Counted from the first letter of the stretch, positions 16,004 through 25,097 are shown. The stretch is DNA of 58,105 bases from Alphaproteobacteria bacterium (GCA_019247845.1 JAFBAL010000014.1:1-58105); one strand, 5' to 3'. Notes: a model not told the origin generated them from the sequence alone. Program-made: numbers and translations.

Positions 16004-16891
16004 TCACAAAAACCGATCGCGTGCCTCGCGCACCGCTTCCTCGATGAAGCTCGAGGTCTCGCGCACGCGCGCCAGGTCGCGCAGGTCCGCATGCACGGTC
16101 AGCCAGAAGGCGCGCCGCGTGACGATCTCGTCGGCGAGCACCTGGACCAGCTGCACGTGATCGGCGGCGATGAAGGCCGGCAGCATGCAAAGGCCCGCGC
16201 CTGCCACCGTCGACTTCATCTGCGCGATGAGGTTCGAGCTGCGCAACTGCGGCGCCGGCACGCCGGCCTGCGCGAACATGTTCGACAGCTCGCTCGAGAA
16301 CACCAGGTCCTCGATATAGCCGATGATGCGGTGCTGCTTGAGGTCGGCGACCTTCTCGACCGGCGGATGATGATCGAAATAGGTCCGCGCCGCATAGAGG
16401 CCGAGGCGGTAGTCGGTCAGCTTGCGCGAAAAGAGCCGCCCCTGGTCGGGACGCGTCAGCCCCACCGCGATGTCGGCCTCGCGCTTGGACAGGCTGAACA
16501 CCGCGCCCATCGCCACCAGCTCGATCTCCAGGTCGGGATGGCGGTCGCACAGCGCGCCCAGGCGCGGGGCGAGGAAATAGCTGCCGAAACCTTCCGGCGC
16601 GCCGATGCGCACCGCGCCCGAGACCTGCGCCTCGCCGAGCGCAGCCACGCCCGACAGCGCCAGGCTCTCCATGGCCTCGGCTTTTTCCATCAGCATGCGG
16701 CCTTGCTCGGTCAAAACGACGCCGGTCGAACGCCGCTCCAGCAGCTTGGCCTGCAGCGCCTCCTCCAGCGCCGAAATCCGGCGGGAGACGGTCGCGTGAT
16801 CGGCGCGCAACTTTATTGCGGCAGCGGACAGCTTGCCGGTGCGACCGACTGCCAGAAGGACCCTCAGATCGTTCCAATCGAGCTCTGCCAT
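16004..16891 (-). CDS. LysR-family transcriptional regulator
   Basis: The 295-residue protein has the N-terminal winged helix-turn-helix (DWNDLRVLLAVGRTGKLSAA, then ATVSRRISALEEAL) and a periplasmic-binding-type effector domain (VRIGAPEGFGSYFLAPRLG). It is divergent from the small ORF and PHA synthase genes. The spacer contains GCACAAC (16908-16914) and its inverse GTTGTGC (16931-16937), a plausible autoregulatory site. Control of PHA synthesis is possible but not shown. Confidence 0.92.
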   Translation of the reverse strand: MAELDWNDLRVLLAVGRTGKLSAAAIKLRADHATVSRRISALEEALQAKLLERRSTGVVLTEQGRMLMEKAEAMESLALSGVAALGEAQVSGAVRIGAPEGFGSYFLAPRLGALCDRHPDLEIELVAMGAVFSLSKREADIAVGLTRPDQGRLFSRKLTDYRLGLYAARTYFDHHPPVEKVADLKQHRIIGYIEDLVFSSELSNMFAQAGVPAPQLRSSNLIAQMKSTVAGAGLCMLPAFIAADHVQLVQVLADEIVTRRAFWLTVHADLRDLARVRETSSFIEEAVREARDRFL

Positions 16892-17014
16892 GACTCTCTA
16901 AAATTGCACAACGGGCTTGCTAATTTTCTTGTTGTGCTCGGGAAAATGCAAGGGCAAAACGCGCCCGGAACTGAAGACCCGGCGTCACAGCCGCCCAACG
17001 ACGGAACTTCCCCC

Positions 17015-17200
17015 ATGCTCGCCCAGCTCAAGCTCGACATCGCCGACGAGACCGAGGTCCTGGCCGCCCGTCATCTGACCCTTGTCCGCTCCAATCTTTG
17101 GGATCACGCTGAAGCCGTCACTGCCGAATGGGCCGAAGCGAACCCGGAGAAGTCGATGGCCTACCTCATGGTCACCCAGAGCGAAGACCTCCTTGGCTGA
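17015..17200 (+). CDS. Small hypothetical ORF coupled to the PHA synthase gene
   Basis: A 61-residue reading frame (MLAQLKLDIADETEVLAARH) with acidic, helical composition and high third-position G/C. An in-frame ATG at 16946 would extend it to 84 residues and has GGGAAAA just upstream. The stop overlaps the likely TTG start of phaC, so it may be a leader or coupling gene. No family is recognised, and it could instead be a non-coding leader. Confidence 0.45.
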   Translation: MLAQLKLDIADETEVLAARHLTLVRSNLWDHAEAVTAEWAEANPEKSMAYLMVTQSEDLLG

Positions 17201-18989
17201 GCAGCCGGAATATCTGCGCAACCCCGCGGGGTATGCGCTCGAGGTCTCCCGTACGCTGGGCGCCGCGGCGCTGAAAGGCCAGAAGGCCTGGACCAGCGCG
17301 ATGCAGGCCATGTGGCGCGGGCCCATGGAGATGCCCGTCGATCCGCGCGACTTCGGCAAGGCCTTCCTCGAATTCACCCAAGCCTGGGCGACCAGCCCGC
17401 AGAAGCTGTTGGAGCTGAACGCGCGCTGGGCGCAGGATTATTTCGGGCTGTGGACCATGTTCTTCCGCCGCGTCGCCGGCGAAGAGGTCGAGCCGGTGGC
17501 GACGCCCGCCGCGGGCGACCGCCGCTTCCGTTCGGATTCGTGGAACGACCGGCTGGCCTTCGATTTCCTCAAGCAGGCCTATCTCGTCGTCGGCCGCCAG
17601 CTTCAGGATCTCGTCGCGGCGACGCCGGAGATGAATCCCGAGAGCCGCGCCAAGGTCGACTTCTTCGTCCGCCAATACGTCAACGCGGTCTCGCCGTCGA
17701 ACTTCGCCTCGACCAATCCCGACGTCATCGCCAAGACGCTGGCGACCGGCGGCCTCAATCTTCTGACCGGCTTCTCGAACCTGCTCGACGACCTGGCGCG
17801 GGGCGACGGGCTGGTCAAGCACCGCTCGCCGGCCGATTTCGAGCTCGGCCGCAACATCGCCGCCACCCCCGGCGCGGTCGTGTTCCAGAACGAGTTGATG
17901 CAGCTCATCCAATACGATCCGTCTACGGACAAAGTGGCGAAGCGCCCGATCCTGTTCATCCCCCCTGTGGTCAACAAGTTCTATCACTTCGACCTGTCGC
18001 CCCGGACGAGCTTCCTGAAATGGCTGGTCGACCAGGGCTACACCGTGTTCGTGATCTCGTGGGTGAACCCCGACGCCAGGCTCGCATCGATGGGCATCGA
18101 TGACTATGTGGGGCTCGGCCCGCTCGCGGCGATCGACGCGATCCGCGACGCGACCGGCGAAGAGAGCGTCAACGTCGCCTCGTTCTGCATGGGCGGCACG
18201 CTCACCGCGGCGACGCTCGCCTGGCTGGCGGCGAAGGGCCATGGCGACCGTGTCGCTTCGGCGACGATGATCGCGACCTTGCTCGACTTCACCGCGATGG
18301 GCGACTTCTCGGTGTTCGTGTCGGACGCGCATATCCAGGCGATGCGGAAATATCTGGAGAAACGCGGCTTCGTCGACGCCAACGACCTGACGCGGCTGTT
18401 CAGCGTGGTGCGCGCCAACGACCAGATCTGGTCGCCCGCGGTCAGCCACTATCTGATGGGCCAGGAGTCGGCGCCGTCGGATCTGCTCTACTGGTTCGCC
18501 GACGGCGCGCGCATTCCGGAGCGCATGCTCAACGACGTGAACGCGAACTTCGTGCACGGCAACAAGCTGCGCGAGCCCGGCGCGGTGACGGTCGGCGGCG
18601 TGGCGCTCGATCTCACGAAGGTGACGACGCCGGTGTACCTGGTCTCGCTCAAGGACGACCACGTCGCCGAGTGGCGCGGCACCTATCTCGGCACCCAGCT
18701 CTTCGGCGGGGAGACGCATTTCCTGCTCGGCGGCTCCGGCCACAACGCGGGCACCCTGAGCGCGCCGAGCGCCAACAAGCACGGCTACTGGTTCAATGAA
18801 GCGCCGACGCCCGCCGACGCGGACGCCTGGCTTGCAGGCGCCAAGAAATACGAAGGCTCGTGGTGGCCGCGCTGGGAGCAGTGGCTCAAGACGCTCTCCG
18901 GCGGAGAGGTGGCGGCGCGCAAGGTCGGAAGCGGCAAGCTCAAGCCGATCGAGCCGGCGCCGGGCAGCTATGTGAGGATGCGATCGTAG
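17193..18989 (+). CDS. phaC: Class I polyhydroxyalkanoate synthase
   Basis: PhaC polymerises 3-hydroxyacyl-CoA into polyester granules. The 598-residue protein is of class I length, with catalytic C332 in ASFCMGGT, D489 (SLKDDH) and H517 (GGSGHNAG), and the segments FIPPVVNKFYHFDLSP and GYTVFVISWVNPD. The usual lipase box G-x-C-x-G has Ser in place of the first Gly. The start is inferred as TTG 17193: the in-frame upstream reading to 17082 looks like the shadow of the preceding ORF. Confidence 0.92.
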   Translation: MAEQPEYLRNPAGYALEVSRTLGAAALKGQKAWTSAMQAMWRGPMEMPVDPRDFGKAFLEFTQAWATSPQKLLELNARWAQDYFGLWTMFFRRVAGEEVEPVATPAAGDRRFRSDSWNDRLAFDFLKQAYLVVGRQLQDLVAATPEMNPESRAKVDFFVRQYVNAVSPSNFASTNPDVIAKTLATGGLNLLTGFSNLLDDLARGDGLVKHRSPADFELGRNIAATPGAVVFQNELMQLIQYDPSTDKVAKRPILFIPPVVNKFYHFDLSPRTSFLKWLVDQGYTVFVISWVNPDARLASMGIDDYVGLGPLAAIDAIRDATGEESVNVASFCMGGTLTAATLAWLAAKGHGDRVASATMIATLLDFTAMGDFSVFVSDAHIQAMRKYLEKRGFVDANDLTRLFSVVRANDQIWSPAVSHYLMGQESAPSDLLYWFADGARIPERMLNDVNANFVHGNKLREPGAVTVGGVALDLTKVTTPVYLVSLKDDHVAEWRGTYLGTQLFGGETHFLLGGSGHNAGTLSAPSANKHGYWFNEAPTPADADAWLAGAKKYEGSWWPRWEQWLKTLSGGEVAARKVGSGKLKPIEPAPGSYVRMRS

Positions 18990-18995
18990 TGCAGA

Positions 18996-19103
18996 GCCGG
19001 CGAGCATCGCCAAAGGCGATGCTCGGGAACGGCCCGTACGCCGCGTAAGCGGCTCCGCCAAATAGGGCCGTTCCCGAGCGTTGCGTTCGCAACGCTCGCC
19101 GGC
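18996..19103. repeat. Branched palindromic intergenic element
   Basis: An outer stem GCCGGCGAG (18996-19004) / CTCGCCGGC (19095-19103) encloses three nested arms: GAGCATCGCC-AAA-GGCGATGCTC (19002-19024), GGGAACGGCCC (19025-19035) with GGGCCGTTCCC (19065-19075), and GAGCGTTGCG-TT-CGCAACGCTC (19076-19097). The outer stem shares its end bases with the first and third arms. It fills the gap between convergent phaC and SDR genes. Confidence 0.8.
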
Positions 19104-19112
19104 CTTTCCAGC

Positions 19113-19892
19113 TCAAAACTTCGTATACCCGCCGTCGATCACGAAGGTTTCGCCGGTGTGGTAGCTGGATGCGTCGCTTGCGAGATAAACCGCGATGCCG
19201 CCGAAGTCCTTGGGCTCGCCCCAGCGCCGGGCGGGGACTCTCGGGATGACCTTCTCGGCGAAGACGGGGCTCGACTGCGCGCCCGCGGTCATGTCGGTCG
19301 CGATCCAGCCCGGTGCGATCGAGTTGACGCGCACGCCGTAGCGGGCGAGCTCGACGGCCAGCGCGCGGGCCATCGACATGACTGCGCCCTTCGATGCTCC
19401 GTACGCGGAGTTTCGCGCGGCGCCTTCGATGCCGGCCGTCGAAGCGACGACGACGAGCGAGCCGCCGCCGGCGTCGCCCGCCTTGGAGCGGTCGATCATG
19501 TGCCTGGCGGCCTCGCGGAAGGTCCACATCACGCCTTCGGTGTTGACCGCGTTCACCTTGCGGAAAAGCTCGGTCGTCATCTCGGCGATCGGCGAGCCGC
19601 CGCCGATGCCGGCATTGGCGACGACGCAGTCGAGCCGTCCCATTTCCGCGACGGCGGCCTTCATGCCGTCGACGACCTCCTGCTCGTTCGCGACGTCGAC
19701 CTTGCGCGCGGCGACGCGCGTGCCGTGCGCCTTCAGCGCGGCAACGGCCGCGGCGTTCTTCGCTTCGTTGGTGCCCCAGATGACGATGTCGGCGCCCGAC
19801 TGCGCCATGGCTTCGGCCATGCCGAGACCGATGCCGCCATTGCCGCCGGTGACGAGGGCGACTTTTCCCGTGAGGTCGAAGGGTTTGTACAT
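19113..19892 (-). CDS. Short-chain dehydrogenase/reductase
   Basis: The 259-residue Rossmann protein has the cofactor loop TGGNGGIGLGMA near residue 15, NNAG-type VANAGIG, the catalytic serine in VVVASTAGIEG, and YGASK. It ends with SYHTGETFVIDGGYTKF, typical of classical SDRs. The ATG at 19892 has GGGAGAG upstream and is preferred to an in-frame start at 19970. The oxidised substrate cannot be told; adjacency to phaC does not make it a PhaB, from which it differs in motifs. Confidence 0.9.
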   Translation of the reverse strand: MYKPFDLTGKVALVTGGNGGIGLGMAEAMAQSGADIVIWGTNEAKNAAAVAALKAHGTRVAARKVDVANEQEVVDGMKAAVAEMGRLDCVVANAGIGGGSPIAEMTTELFRKVNAVNTEGVMWTFREAARHMIDRSKAGDAGGGSLVVVASTAGIEGAARNSAYGASKGAVMSMARALAVELARYGVRVNSIAPGWIATDMTAGAQSSPVFAEKVIPRVPARRWGEPKDFGGIAVYLASDASSYHTGETFVIDGGYTKF

Positions 19893-20033
19893 GGAACTCT
19901 CCCGATGGCTTGGTCCGCCATAGTAACCATGAATCGGCCGCGCTTCCCAATCGGTGCGCGGTTGTGACATGCTGCGCGAAAGGCGGGTGGGTTAACCGCG
20001 AAGAGGCGGTGGCCCGAAGGTACGGGTAGGGGT

Positions 20034-21278
20034 ATGACGTCCGAAATCGCGGTGATGAACCAGCGCGCGGTGGCGCTTGCGGCCGATTCTGCCGTGACGC
20101 TGATCGACGGCGGCACGGTCGTCGTGCGCAACGACCAGCGCAAGCTCTACAACCTGTTCGAAGGCCGCCCGGTCGGCGTGATGTTCTTCGGCGTCGCCGA
20201 CATCATGGGCCATCCCTGGGAGCACCTGATCGACCACTACCAGAAGAAGATGAAGCCCAAGCCCTTCGCGCATCTGGGCGACTACGCGGCGAGCTTCACC
20301 GGCATGCTCGACCATCTGGACGAGTTCTTCCCCGCCGACCGCCAGAAGGACGACTACAAGCGCCTGCTCGCCTCGGTCTACCGCTACGTCTTCCACCTGG
20401 CGCAGTACCTGCGCGAGACCGGGGACGAGGGCATCTCGGACGCGGCCATCCTGACCGAGGCGATACAGCGCATCTGGCACGACTACCAGTTCAAGGACGA
20501 CAACACGCCGCGCGCCGACCTGGCCTGCTTCCCGCAGGGCTTCGCGGCCAAGGTGACGCGCGAGCACGCCGCCACGATCGACGAGCTGATCGCCTATGGC
20601 TTCTCGGGCTTCGCGCTGGCGCCGGACGTCATCGCCAAGCTCAAGGACATCGCGGTCTTCGCGGTGGTCAAGGACCTGTTCCTGGAGGATGTGACGGGGC
20701 TCGTCTTCGCGGGCTTCGGCACCGGCGACCGCTATCCGGTCTGCGTCACCTATCTGCTCTCGGCCATCGTCTGCGGCATCGTCAAGCGCAGCCAGGCCTC
20801 GGCCGACGTCATCGACACCGAGATCCGTTCGAAGATCCGCATGTTCGCCGACAGTGAGGTCACCCACGCCTTCATCCGCGGCATCGACTACGGGCTGGAG
20901 CGGCGCGTCTATGGCGCGATGCGCATGATGCTGCACACCCTGGTCGACCAGGTGGTCGGCGCCTTCCCGCAGGCGAACGACGGCCAGCGCGAGCAGGTGC
21001 GCAAGCAGTTCCAGGAAGGCCTTGTGCCGCAATATCTGGATGCATTCCGCGGCATGATCGGCGATTATCAGCAGCAGGCCTATATCAACCCCGTGCTGCG
21101 CGTGCTCGAGATCGCAGCGCGCAACGAGCTGGCCGAGACGGCGCGGGAGCTGGTGAGCCTGAACGTGTTCAAGAAGCGGATCATGGCGCAGAAACAGACC
21201 GTGGGCGGTGCGATCGACGTGGCCGTGATCAGCCGCGATCACGGCTTCCAATGGTTCACCAGGCAGGATGGAGCGTGA
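20034..21278 (+). CDS. Predicted proteasome/HslV-like Ntn-hydrolase with long C-terminal extension
   Basis: A 414-residue protein of no named family. If the initiator Met is removed, the N-terminus is Thr1 (TSEIAVMNQRAVALAADSAV), with Asp exactly at position 17 and Lys at 36 in QRKLYN. These align with the Thr1, Asp17 and Lys33 catalytic residues of proteasome beta subunits and HslV. VGVMFFGVADIMG fits the Gly47 strand, and LVFAGFGTGDRYPVCVTY fits a later Ntn strand pair. About 200 further residues have no recognised domain. The ATG has GGGTAGGGG upstream. A small unknown gene follows after 5 bases. The fold is inferred from pattern only. Confidence 0.6.
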   Translation: MTSEIAVMNQRAVALAADSAVTLIDGGTVVVRNDQRKLYNLFEGRPVGVMFFGVADIMGHPWEHLIDHYQKKMKPKPFAHLGDYAASFTGMLDHLDEFFPADRQKDDYKRLLASVYRYVFHLAQYLRETGDEGISDAAILTEAIQRIWHDYQFKDDNTPRADLACFPQGFAAKVTREHAATIDELIAYGFSGFALAPDVIAKLKDIAVFAVVKDLFLEDVTGLVFAGFGTGDRYPVCVTYLLSAIVCGIVKRSQASADVIDTEIRSKIRMFADSEVTHAFIRGIDYGLERRVYGAMRMMLHTLVDQVVGAFPQANDGQREQVRKQFQEGLVPQYLDAFRGMIGDYQQQAYINPVLRVLEIAARNELAETARELVSLNVFKKRIMAQKQTVGGAIDVAVISRDHGFQWFTRQDGA

Positions 21279-21283
21279 GGACG

Positions 21284-21841
21284 ATGTCCGATCCGTTCAA
21301 GTTCGACGTGAAGCCCCGAAGCGGCGCGCTCGCCGACGCCGCCGACCGCCTCGAGCGCGTCGCCAGCGTGGTCAAGGACCAGCAGCTGCAGCGTATCCAG
21401 TCCGGCGGGGTGCGCCGGCCGGAAAGCGAGGCCTATGTCTCCAGCCCCGAGGAAGCCTGGTCCAAGAAGTACATGATCCAATGCGTGGGCCCGGTCTGCA
21501 CGGTGCGGCCGACGGACGAGGGGGCGCTGCTGCTGCCCCGTTTCCAGCCCGAGCCCAAGGCCGAGGCGCAGATGCCGGCCGCCATACAGCAGGCGCCTTC
21601 GGCGTCCGTCTTGCCGTCGATGGCATCGCCCGCTGCCGATCACCCGCCTTTTGTCGGGCCGCAGGTGCCGGCCCATTCCGCACCCGCCGCGCAAATGGCT
21701 GAAATCGTTAGGGTTTTGGCAGAGACGCCGCCGCCCAAGCCGGCCCGGCGCGGTGCCAAGGTCCAAGCCGAGCCGATCGGGCTTGCGATCGGAAAGAATG
21801 TGCGCAAACGCTCCTTGCTCGGACGCATGTTCGGCCGCTAA
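21284..21841 (+). CDS. Unknown protein following the Ntn-hydrolase-like gene
   Basis: A 185-residue protein with no signal peptide. The first 80 residues look folded (ADAADRLERVASVVKDQQLQ, EEAWSKKYMIQCVGPVCTV), the middle is a Pro/Ala-rich linker, and the end is basic (NVRKRSLLGRMFGR). ATG 21284 has GAGG at 21277-21280. It begins 5 bases after the preceding stop, so it is probably a partner or substrate-related protein of that enzyme. No family is recognised. Confidence 0.6.
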   Translation: MSDPFKFDVKPRSGALADAADRLERVASVVKDQQLQRIQSGGVRRPESEAYVSSPEEAWSKKYMIQCVGPVCTVRPTDEGALLLPRFQPEPKAEAQMPAAIQQAPSASVLPSMASPAADHPPFVGPQVPAHSAPAAQMAEIVRVLAETPPPKPARRGAKVQAEPIGLAIGKNVRKRSLLGRMFGR

Positions 21842-21898
21842 GTCGGCGGATTCGCGTTACACTGCCCGACGGATGGGCAGAGCCCTAAGGAGCAATCC

Positions 21899-22420
21899 AT
21901 GAAAGGTATGAAGGCCTTGCTGGCCGCCTTCGTCATTGCGGCGCTCGGCACCCCGGCCGCGGCCGCCAACAGCGCGTTGAGCCCCGAGGCCAATGCCAAG
22001 TTCCTGGCCGACAACGCGCACTTGCCCGGCGTCGTCACCCGTCCGAGCGGGCTTCAATACAAGATCCTGCACAGCGGCTACGGCAAGCGGCCGCAGCCGA
22101 CCGACATCGTCACGGTCTATTACACGGGCTCGCTGATCAACGGCCAGGTCTTCGACGGCACCGAGCAGGGCCTGCCGGCGCAGTTTCCGGCCAACAAGCT
22201 GATCCCCGGCTGGACCGAAGCGCTGCTGTTGATGCGCGAAGGCGACAAGTGGCACATCGTGATCCCCGCCAACCTCGCCTATGGCGCGCGCGGCGCGGGC
22301 GAAGGCGCGATCCCGCCCAACCAGGTGCTGATCTTCGATCTCGAGCTCGTCACGGTCACGACGCCGAAGGAAGAGCCGAAGAAGCCCGAGGACACCTCGA
22401 CCGGCAACCAGGATCTCTAA
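21899..22420 (+). CDS. Exported FKBP-type peptidyl-prolyl isomerase
   Basis: The 173-residue protein has a signal peptide (MKGMKALLAAFVIAALGTPAAA), a short spacer with the FKBP lead-in VVTRPSGLQYKIL, and one FKBP domain (VTVYYTGSLINGQVFDGT, LIPGWTEALLLMREGDKW, IPANLAYGARGAG, LIFDLELV). It is predicted to help fold periplasmic proteins. An AAGGAG ribosome site precedes the ATG. It lies 10 bases upstream of the glucan-synthase gene and probably shares its transcript. Confidence 0.92.
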   Translation: MKGMKALLAAFVIAALGTPAAAANSALSPEANAKFLADNAHLPGVVTRPSGLQYKILHSGYGKRPQPTDIVTVYYTGSLINGQVFDGTEQGLPAQFPANKLIPGWTEALLLMREGDKWHIVIPANLAYGARGAGEGAIPPNQVLIFDLELVTVTTPKEEPKKPEDTSTGNQDL

Positions 22421-22430
22421 GGCTGTCCTG

Positions 22431-25097
22431 GTGGAACGGTTGTTCGAGCGCTTTCGCCGCCTGCTTCCCCAAGGGGAGCGCGGCGGAACCGCGCGCATCG
22501 CCATCGCGCTCGTGCTCGTCGTGGGCGCCAGCGCGATGTTCTGGGCGAGCCGCGACTACAGCGTCTCGGCGCCGGAATGGGACGGGCAGGTGCGCGGCAT
22601 CGCCTACAATCCCAGCCACATCTTCACCAAGCAGGACGCGCTCGAGATCGCGCCCGAGCAGATCGACCGCGACATGGCGCAGCTCGCCCATGTCACAGGC
22701 CGCGTGCGCACCTATACGGTGGCGCACGGCATGGACAAGGTGCCCGAGATCGCCGCGCGCTACGGGCTGACCACCTCGCTCGGCATCTGGATCGGCCCCG
22801 ACGCCGAGCTCAACGAGAAGGAGATCGAGCTCGGCATCGCCACGGCCAAGGCCAACCGGCGCACCATCGACCGCGTCTTCGTCGGCAACGAGGCGATCCT
22901 GTTCAATTTCGTGACGCCCGACCAGCTCAGCGCCTATATCCGCCGCGTGCGCGCCGCGCTTCCCGCGCGCATCAAGATCACCACCGCCGAGCCGTGGTCG
23001 ACCTGGCTGCTGACGCCCGAGCTCGGCAAGAACGTCGACGTCGTCGCGGTGCATCTGCTGCCCTATTGGGAGGGCACATACGTCAACAACTCGCTCGACT
23101 TCCTGCAGCGCGCCTATGGCGACGTGCAGCAGGAGTTCCCCGACAAGCCCATCATCATCGGCGAGGCGGGCTGGCCGTCGGAAGGCCGCACCAAGAACGC
23201 CGCCGAGGCGAGCCGCGCCAACGAGGCCTATTTCATCCGCGGCTTCGTCCAGCTCGCGATGGAGCAGGGCTACGACTATTACATCATGGAGGGCTACGAC
23301 CAGCCCCAGAAGGTCAGCAACGAAGGCGCGGTCGGCGCCTATTGGGGGATGTTCGACGCCAACGGCAATCCCAAGTTCACCTTCACCGGGCTGGTGCGCA
23401 CCTTCCCCGAATGGCGCACCTATGCGCTGGTCGCCGCGGTCCTGACCGCGATGCTGGGCCTGCTCGTGCTCGGACGCATGCCGCGCGTGCGCCAGCCGGG
23501 CTATCTCGTCATGGGCGCGCTGATCGCGATGGTCTCCACCGGGCTGCTCGCGGTGATCGACGCGACCACCCTCGAATATATCGACCGCGGCGACCTCTTG
23601 ATGATCTTCGCGATGTCGCCCCTGGTGCTGCTGGCCTGCGCGGTGATCCTGACCGAGGGGGTGGAGCTCGCGGCGTCGCTGTGGCGCGTCGAGCGCCGGC
23701 GCGTCGCCTCGGCGATCCCGGAAGAGAGCCCGCGCGTCTCGATCCACGTGCCCTGCTACAACGAGCCGCCGCAGATGGTGATCCAGACGCTCGATCACCT
23801 GGCAAAGCTCGACTACGACAATTTCGAGGTCGTCGTCTTCGACAACAACACCGTGGACGACGCGGTGTGGCGCCCGGTCGAGGCGCATTGCGCCAAGCTG
23901 GGCCCGCGCTTCCGCTTCTTCCACGTCGAAGGGCTCAAGGGCTTCAAGGCTGGCGCCTTGAACCGCGCCATCGAGGTCACCGATCCGGACGCGCTCTACG
24001 TCGCCGTCATCGACAGCGACTATCAGGTCGAGCCCTATTGGCTGCGTCGCACCGTGCCGCTGTTCGCCGATCCCAGCATCGCGGTGGTGCAGGGGCCGCA
24101 GGACTATCGCGACTCGAACGACAGCCTGTTCAAGCGCATGGCGTACGAGGAGTATCGCGGCTTCTTCCACATCGGCATGATCGAGCGCAACGAGCACAAC
24201 GCGATCATCCAGCACGGCACCATGACCATCGTGCGCAAGACCGCGCTCGAGGAGGTCGGCGGCTGGGCGGAATGGTGCATCACCGAGGACACCGAGCTCG
24301 GCCTGAAGCTGTTCGAAGCGGGCTACGGCGCCGCCTACGTGCCGCAGAGCATGGGCAGCGGCCTGATCCCCGACACCCTGGAAGCGTTCCAGAGCCAGCG
24401 CTATCGCTGGGTCTATGGCGCGATGCAGATCATGAAACGCCATGCGGGCGCAATCTTCTTCGGCCGCGCCAAGCTCAACTGGGCGCAGCGCTATCAGTTC
24501 CTCTCCGGCTGGCTGCCGTGGATCAGCGACGCGCTCGGCATGATCGTCACGTTCCTGGGCTTGGGCTGGACTGCGGGCATGTATTTCGCGCCCGAGCACG
24601 TCTATGCGCCGATGCCCGCGCTGTCGGCCGCGGCCCTGGCGCTGTTCTGCGCCAAGACCTTCAAGACCTTCCTGCTCTATCCGCCCAAGGTGCGCTCCGG
24701 GATGAAGGGCGCGTTCATGGCCTCGGTCGCGGGACTGGCCTTGACGCATTCCGTCGCCAAGGCGGTGATCGCAGGCCTGTTCACCAAGGGCAAGCCGTTC
24801 CTGCGCACGCCCAAATGCGAGGATCCGGCGCTGCTCAGCCAGGCGCTGCGCGTGGTGTGGCAGGAGACGACCTTGTTCGTGCTCTGCATCCTGGCGGTGA
24901 TCTCGATCGCGGTGACGCATGGCGTCGAGGACACCTCCGCCGTCTTGTGGATGGTAATGCTCGCGGTCCAGAGCGTGCCTTATGCCGCGACCGTGGTGAC
25001 CGCGGTGATGAGCGCGGTCTCGAACAGCGCGCGCTCGGCGCCCCTGGCCAGCGGCACGCCGCCCGCGCCCGAACCCCAGCTGAAGGAAGCCGCATGA
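22431..25097 (+). CDS. GH17-GT2 fusion, predicted beta-glucan synthase
   Basis: The 888-residue membrane protein has an N-terminal anchor, a GH17-like domain (about residues 50-300) with the two glutamates expected of the fold, E154 (VFVGNEAIL) and E245 (IIIGEAGWPS), several membrane helices, and a processive GT2 domain with D528/D530 (VIDSDY), D620 (TEDTELG) and QRYRW at 656-660. This architecture resembles NdvB/NdvC-type synthases of cyclic beta-1,3/1,6-glucans in bradyrhizobia. The GTG start is at 22431. Its stop overlaps the next start (ATGA). Confidence 0.88.
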   Translation: MERLFERFRRLLPQGERGGTARIAIALVLVVGASAMFWASRDYSVSAPEWDGQVRGIAYNPSHIFTKQDALEIAPEQIDRDMAQLAHVTGRVRTYTVAHGMDKVPEIAARYGLTTSLGIWIGPDAELNEKEIELGIATAKANRRTIDRVFVGNEAILFNFVTPDQLSAYIRRVRAALPARIKITTAEPWSTWLLTPELGKNVDVVAVHLLPYWEGTYVNNSLDFLQRAYGDVQQEFPDKPIIIGEAGWPSEGRTKNAAEASRANEAYFIRGFVQLAMEQGYDYYIMEGYDQPQKVSNEGAVGAYWGMFDANGNPKFTFTGLVRTFPEWRTYALVAAVLTAMLGLLVLGRMPRVRQPGYLVMGALIAMVSTGLLAVIDATTLEYIDRGDLLMIFAMSPLVLLACAVILTEGVELAASLWRVERRRVASAIPEESPRVSIHVPCYNEPPQMVIQTLDHLAKLDYDNFEVVVFDNNTVDDAVWRPVEAHCAKLGPRFRFFHVEGLKGFKAGALNRAIEVTDPDALYVAVIDSDYQVEPYWLRRTVPLFADPSIAVVQGPQDYRDSNDSLFKRMAYEEYRGFFHIGMIERNEHNAIIQHGTMTIVRKTALEEVGGWAEWCITEDTELGLKLFEAGYGAAYVPQSMGSGLIPDTLEAFQSQRYRWVYGAMQIMKRHAGAIFFGRAKLNWAQRYQFLSGWLPWISDALGMIVTFLGLGWTAGMYFAPEHVYAPMPALSAAALALFCAKTFKTFLLYPPKVRSGMKGAFMASVAGLALTHSVAKAVIAGLFTKGKPFLRTPKCEDPALLSQALRVVWQETTLFVLCILAVISIAVTHGVEDTSAVLWMVMLAVQSVPYAATVVTAVMSAVSNSARSAPLASGTPPAPEPQLKEAA

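Noticed and set aside
17082..17192. Upstream start for PHA synthase
   Set aside because: The added residues are Arg/Ser/Pro-rich and look like the out-of-frame shadow of the small ORF at 17015-17200.
19113..19892. SDR as acetoacetyl-CoA reductase PhaB because it neighbours phaC
   Set aside because: It is on the opposite strand, separated by a repeat element, and lacks PhaB-specific sequence; a general SDR call is safer.
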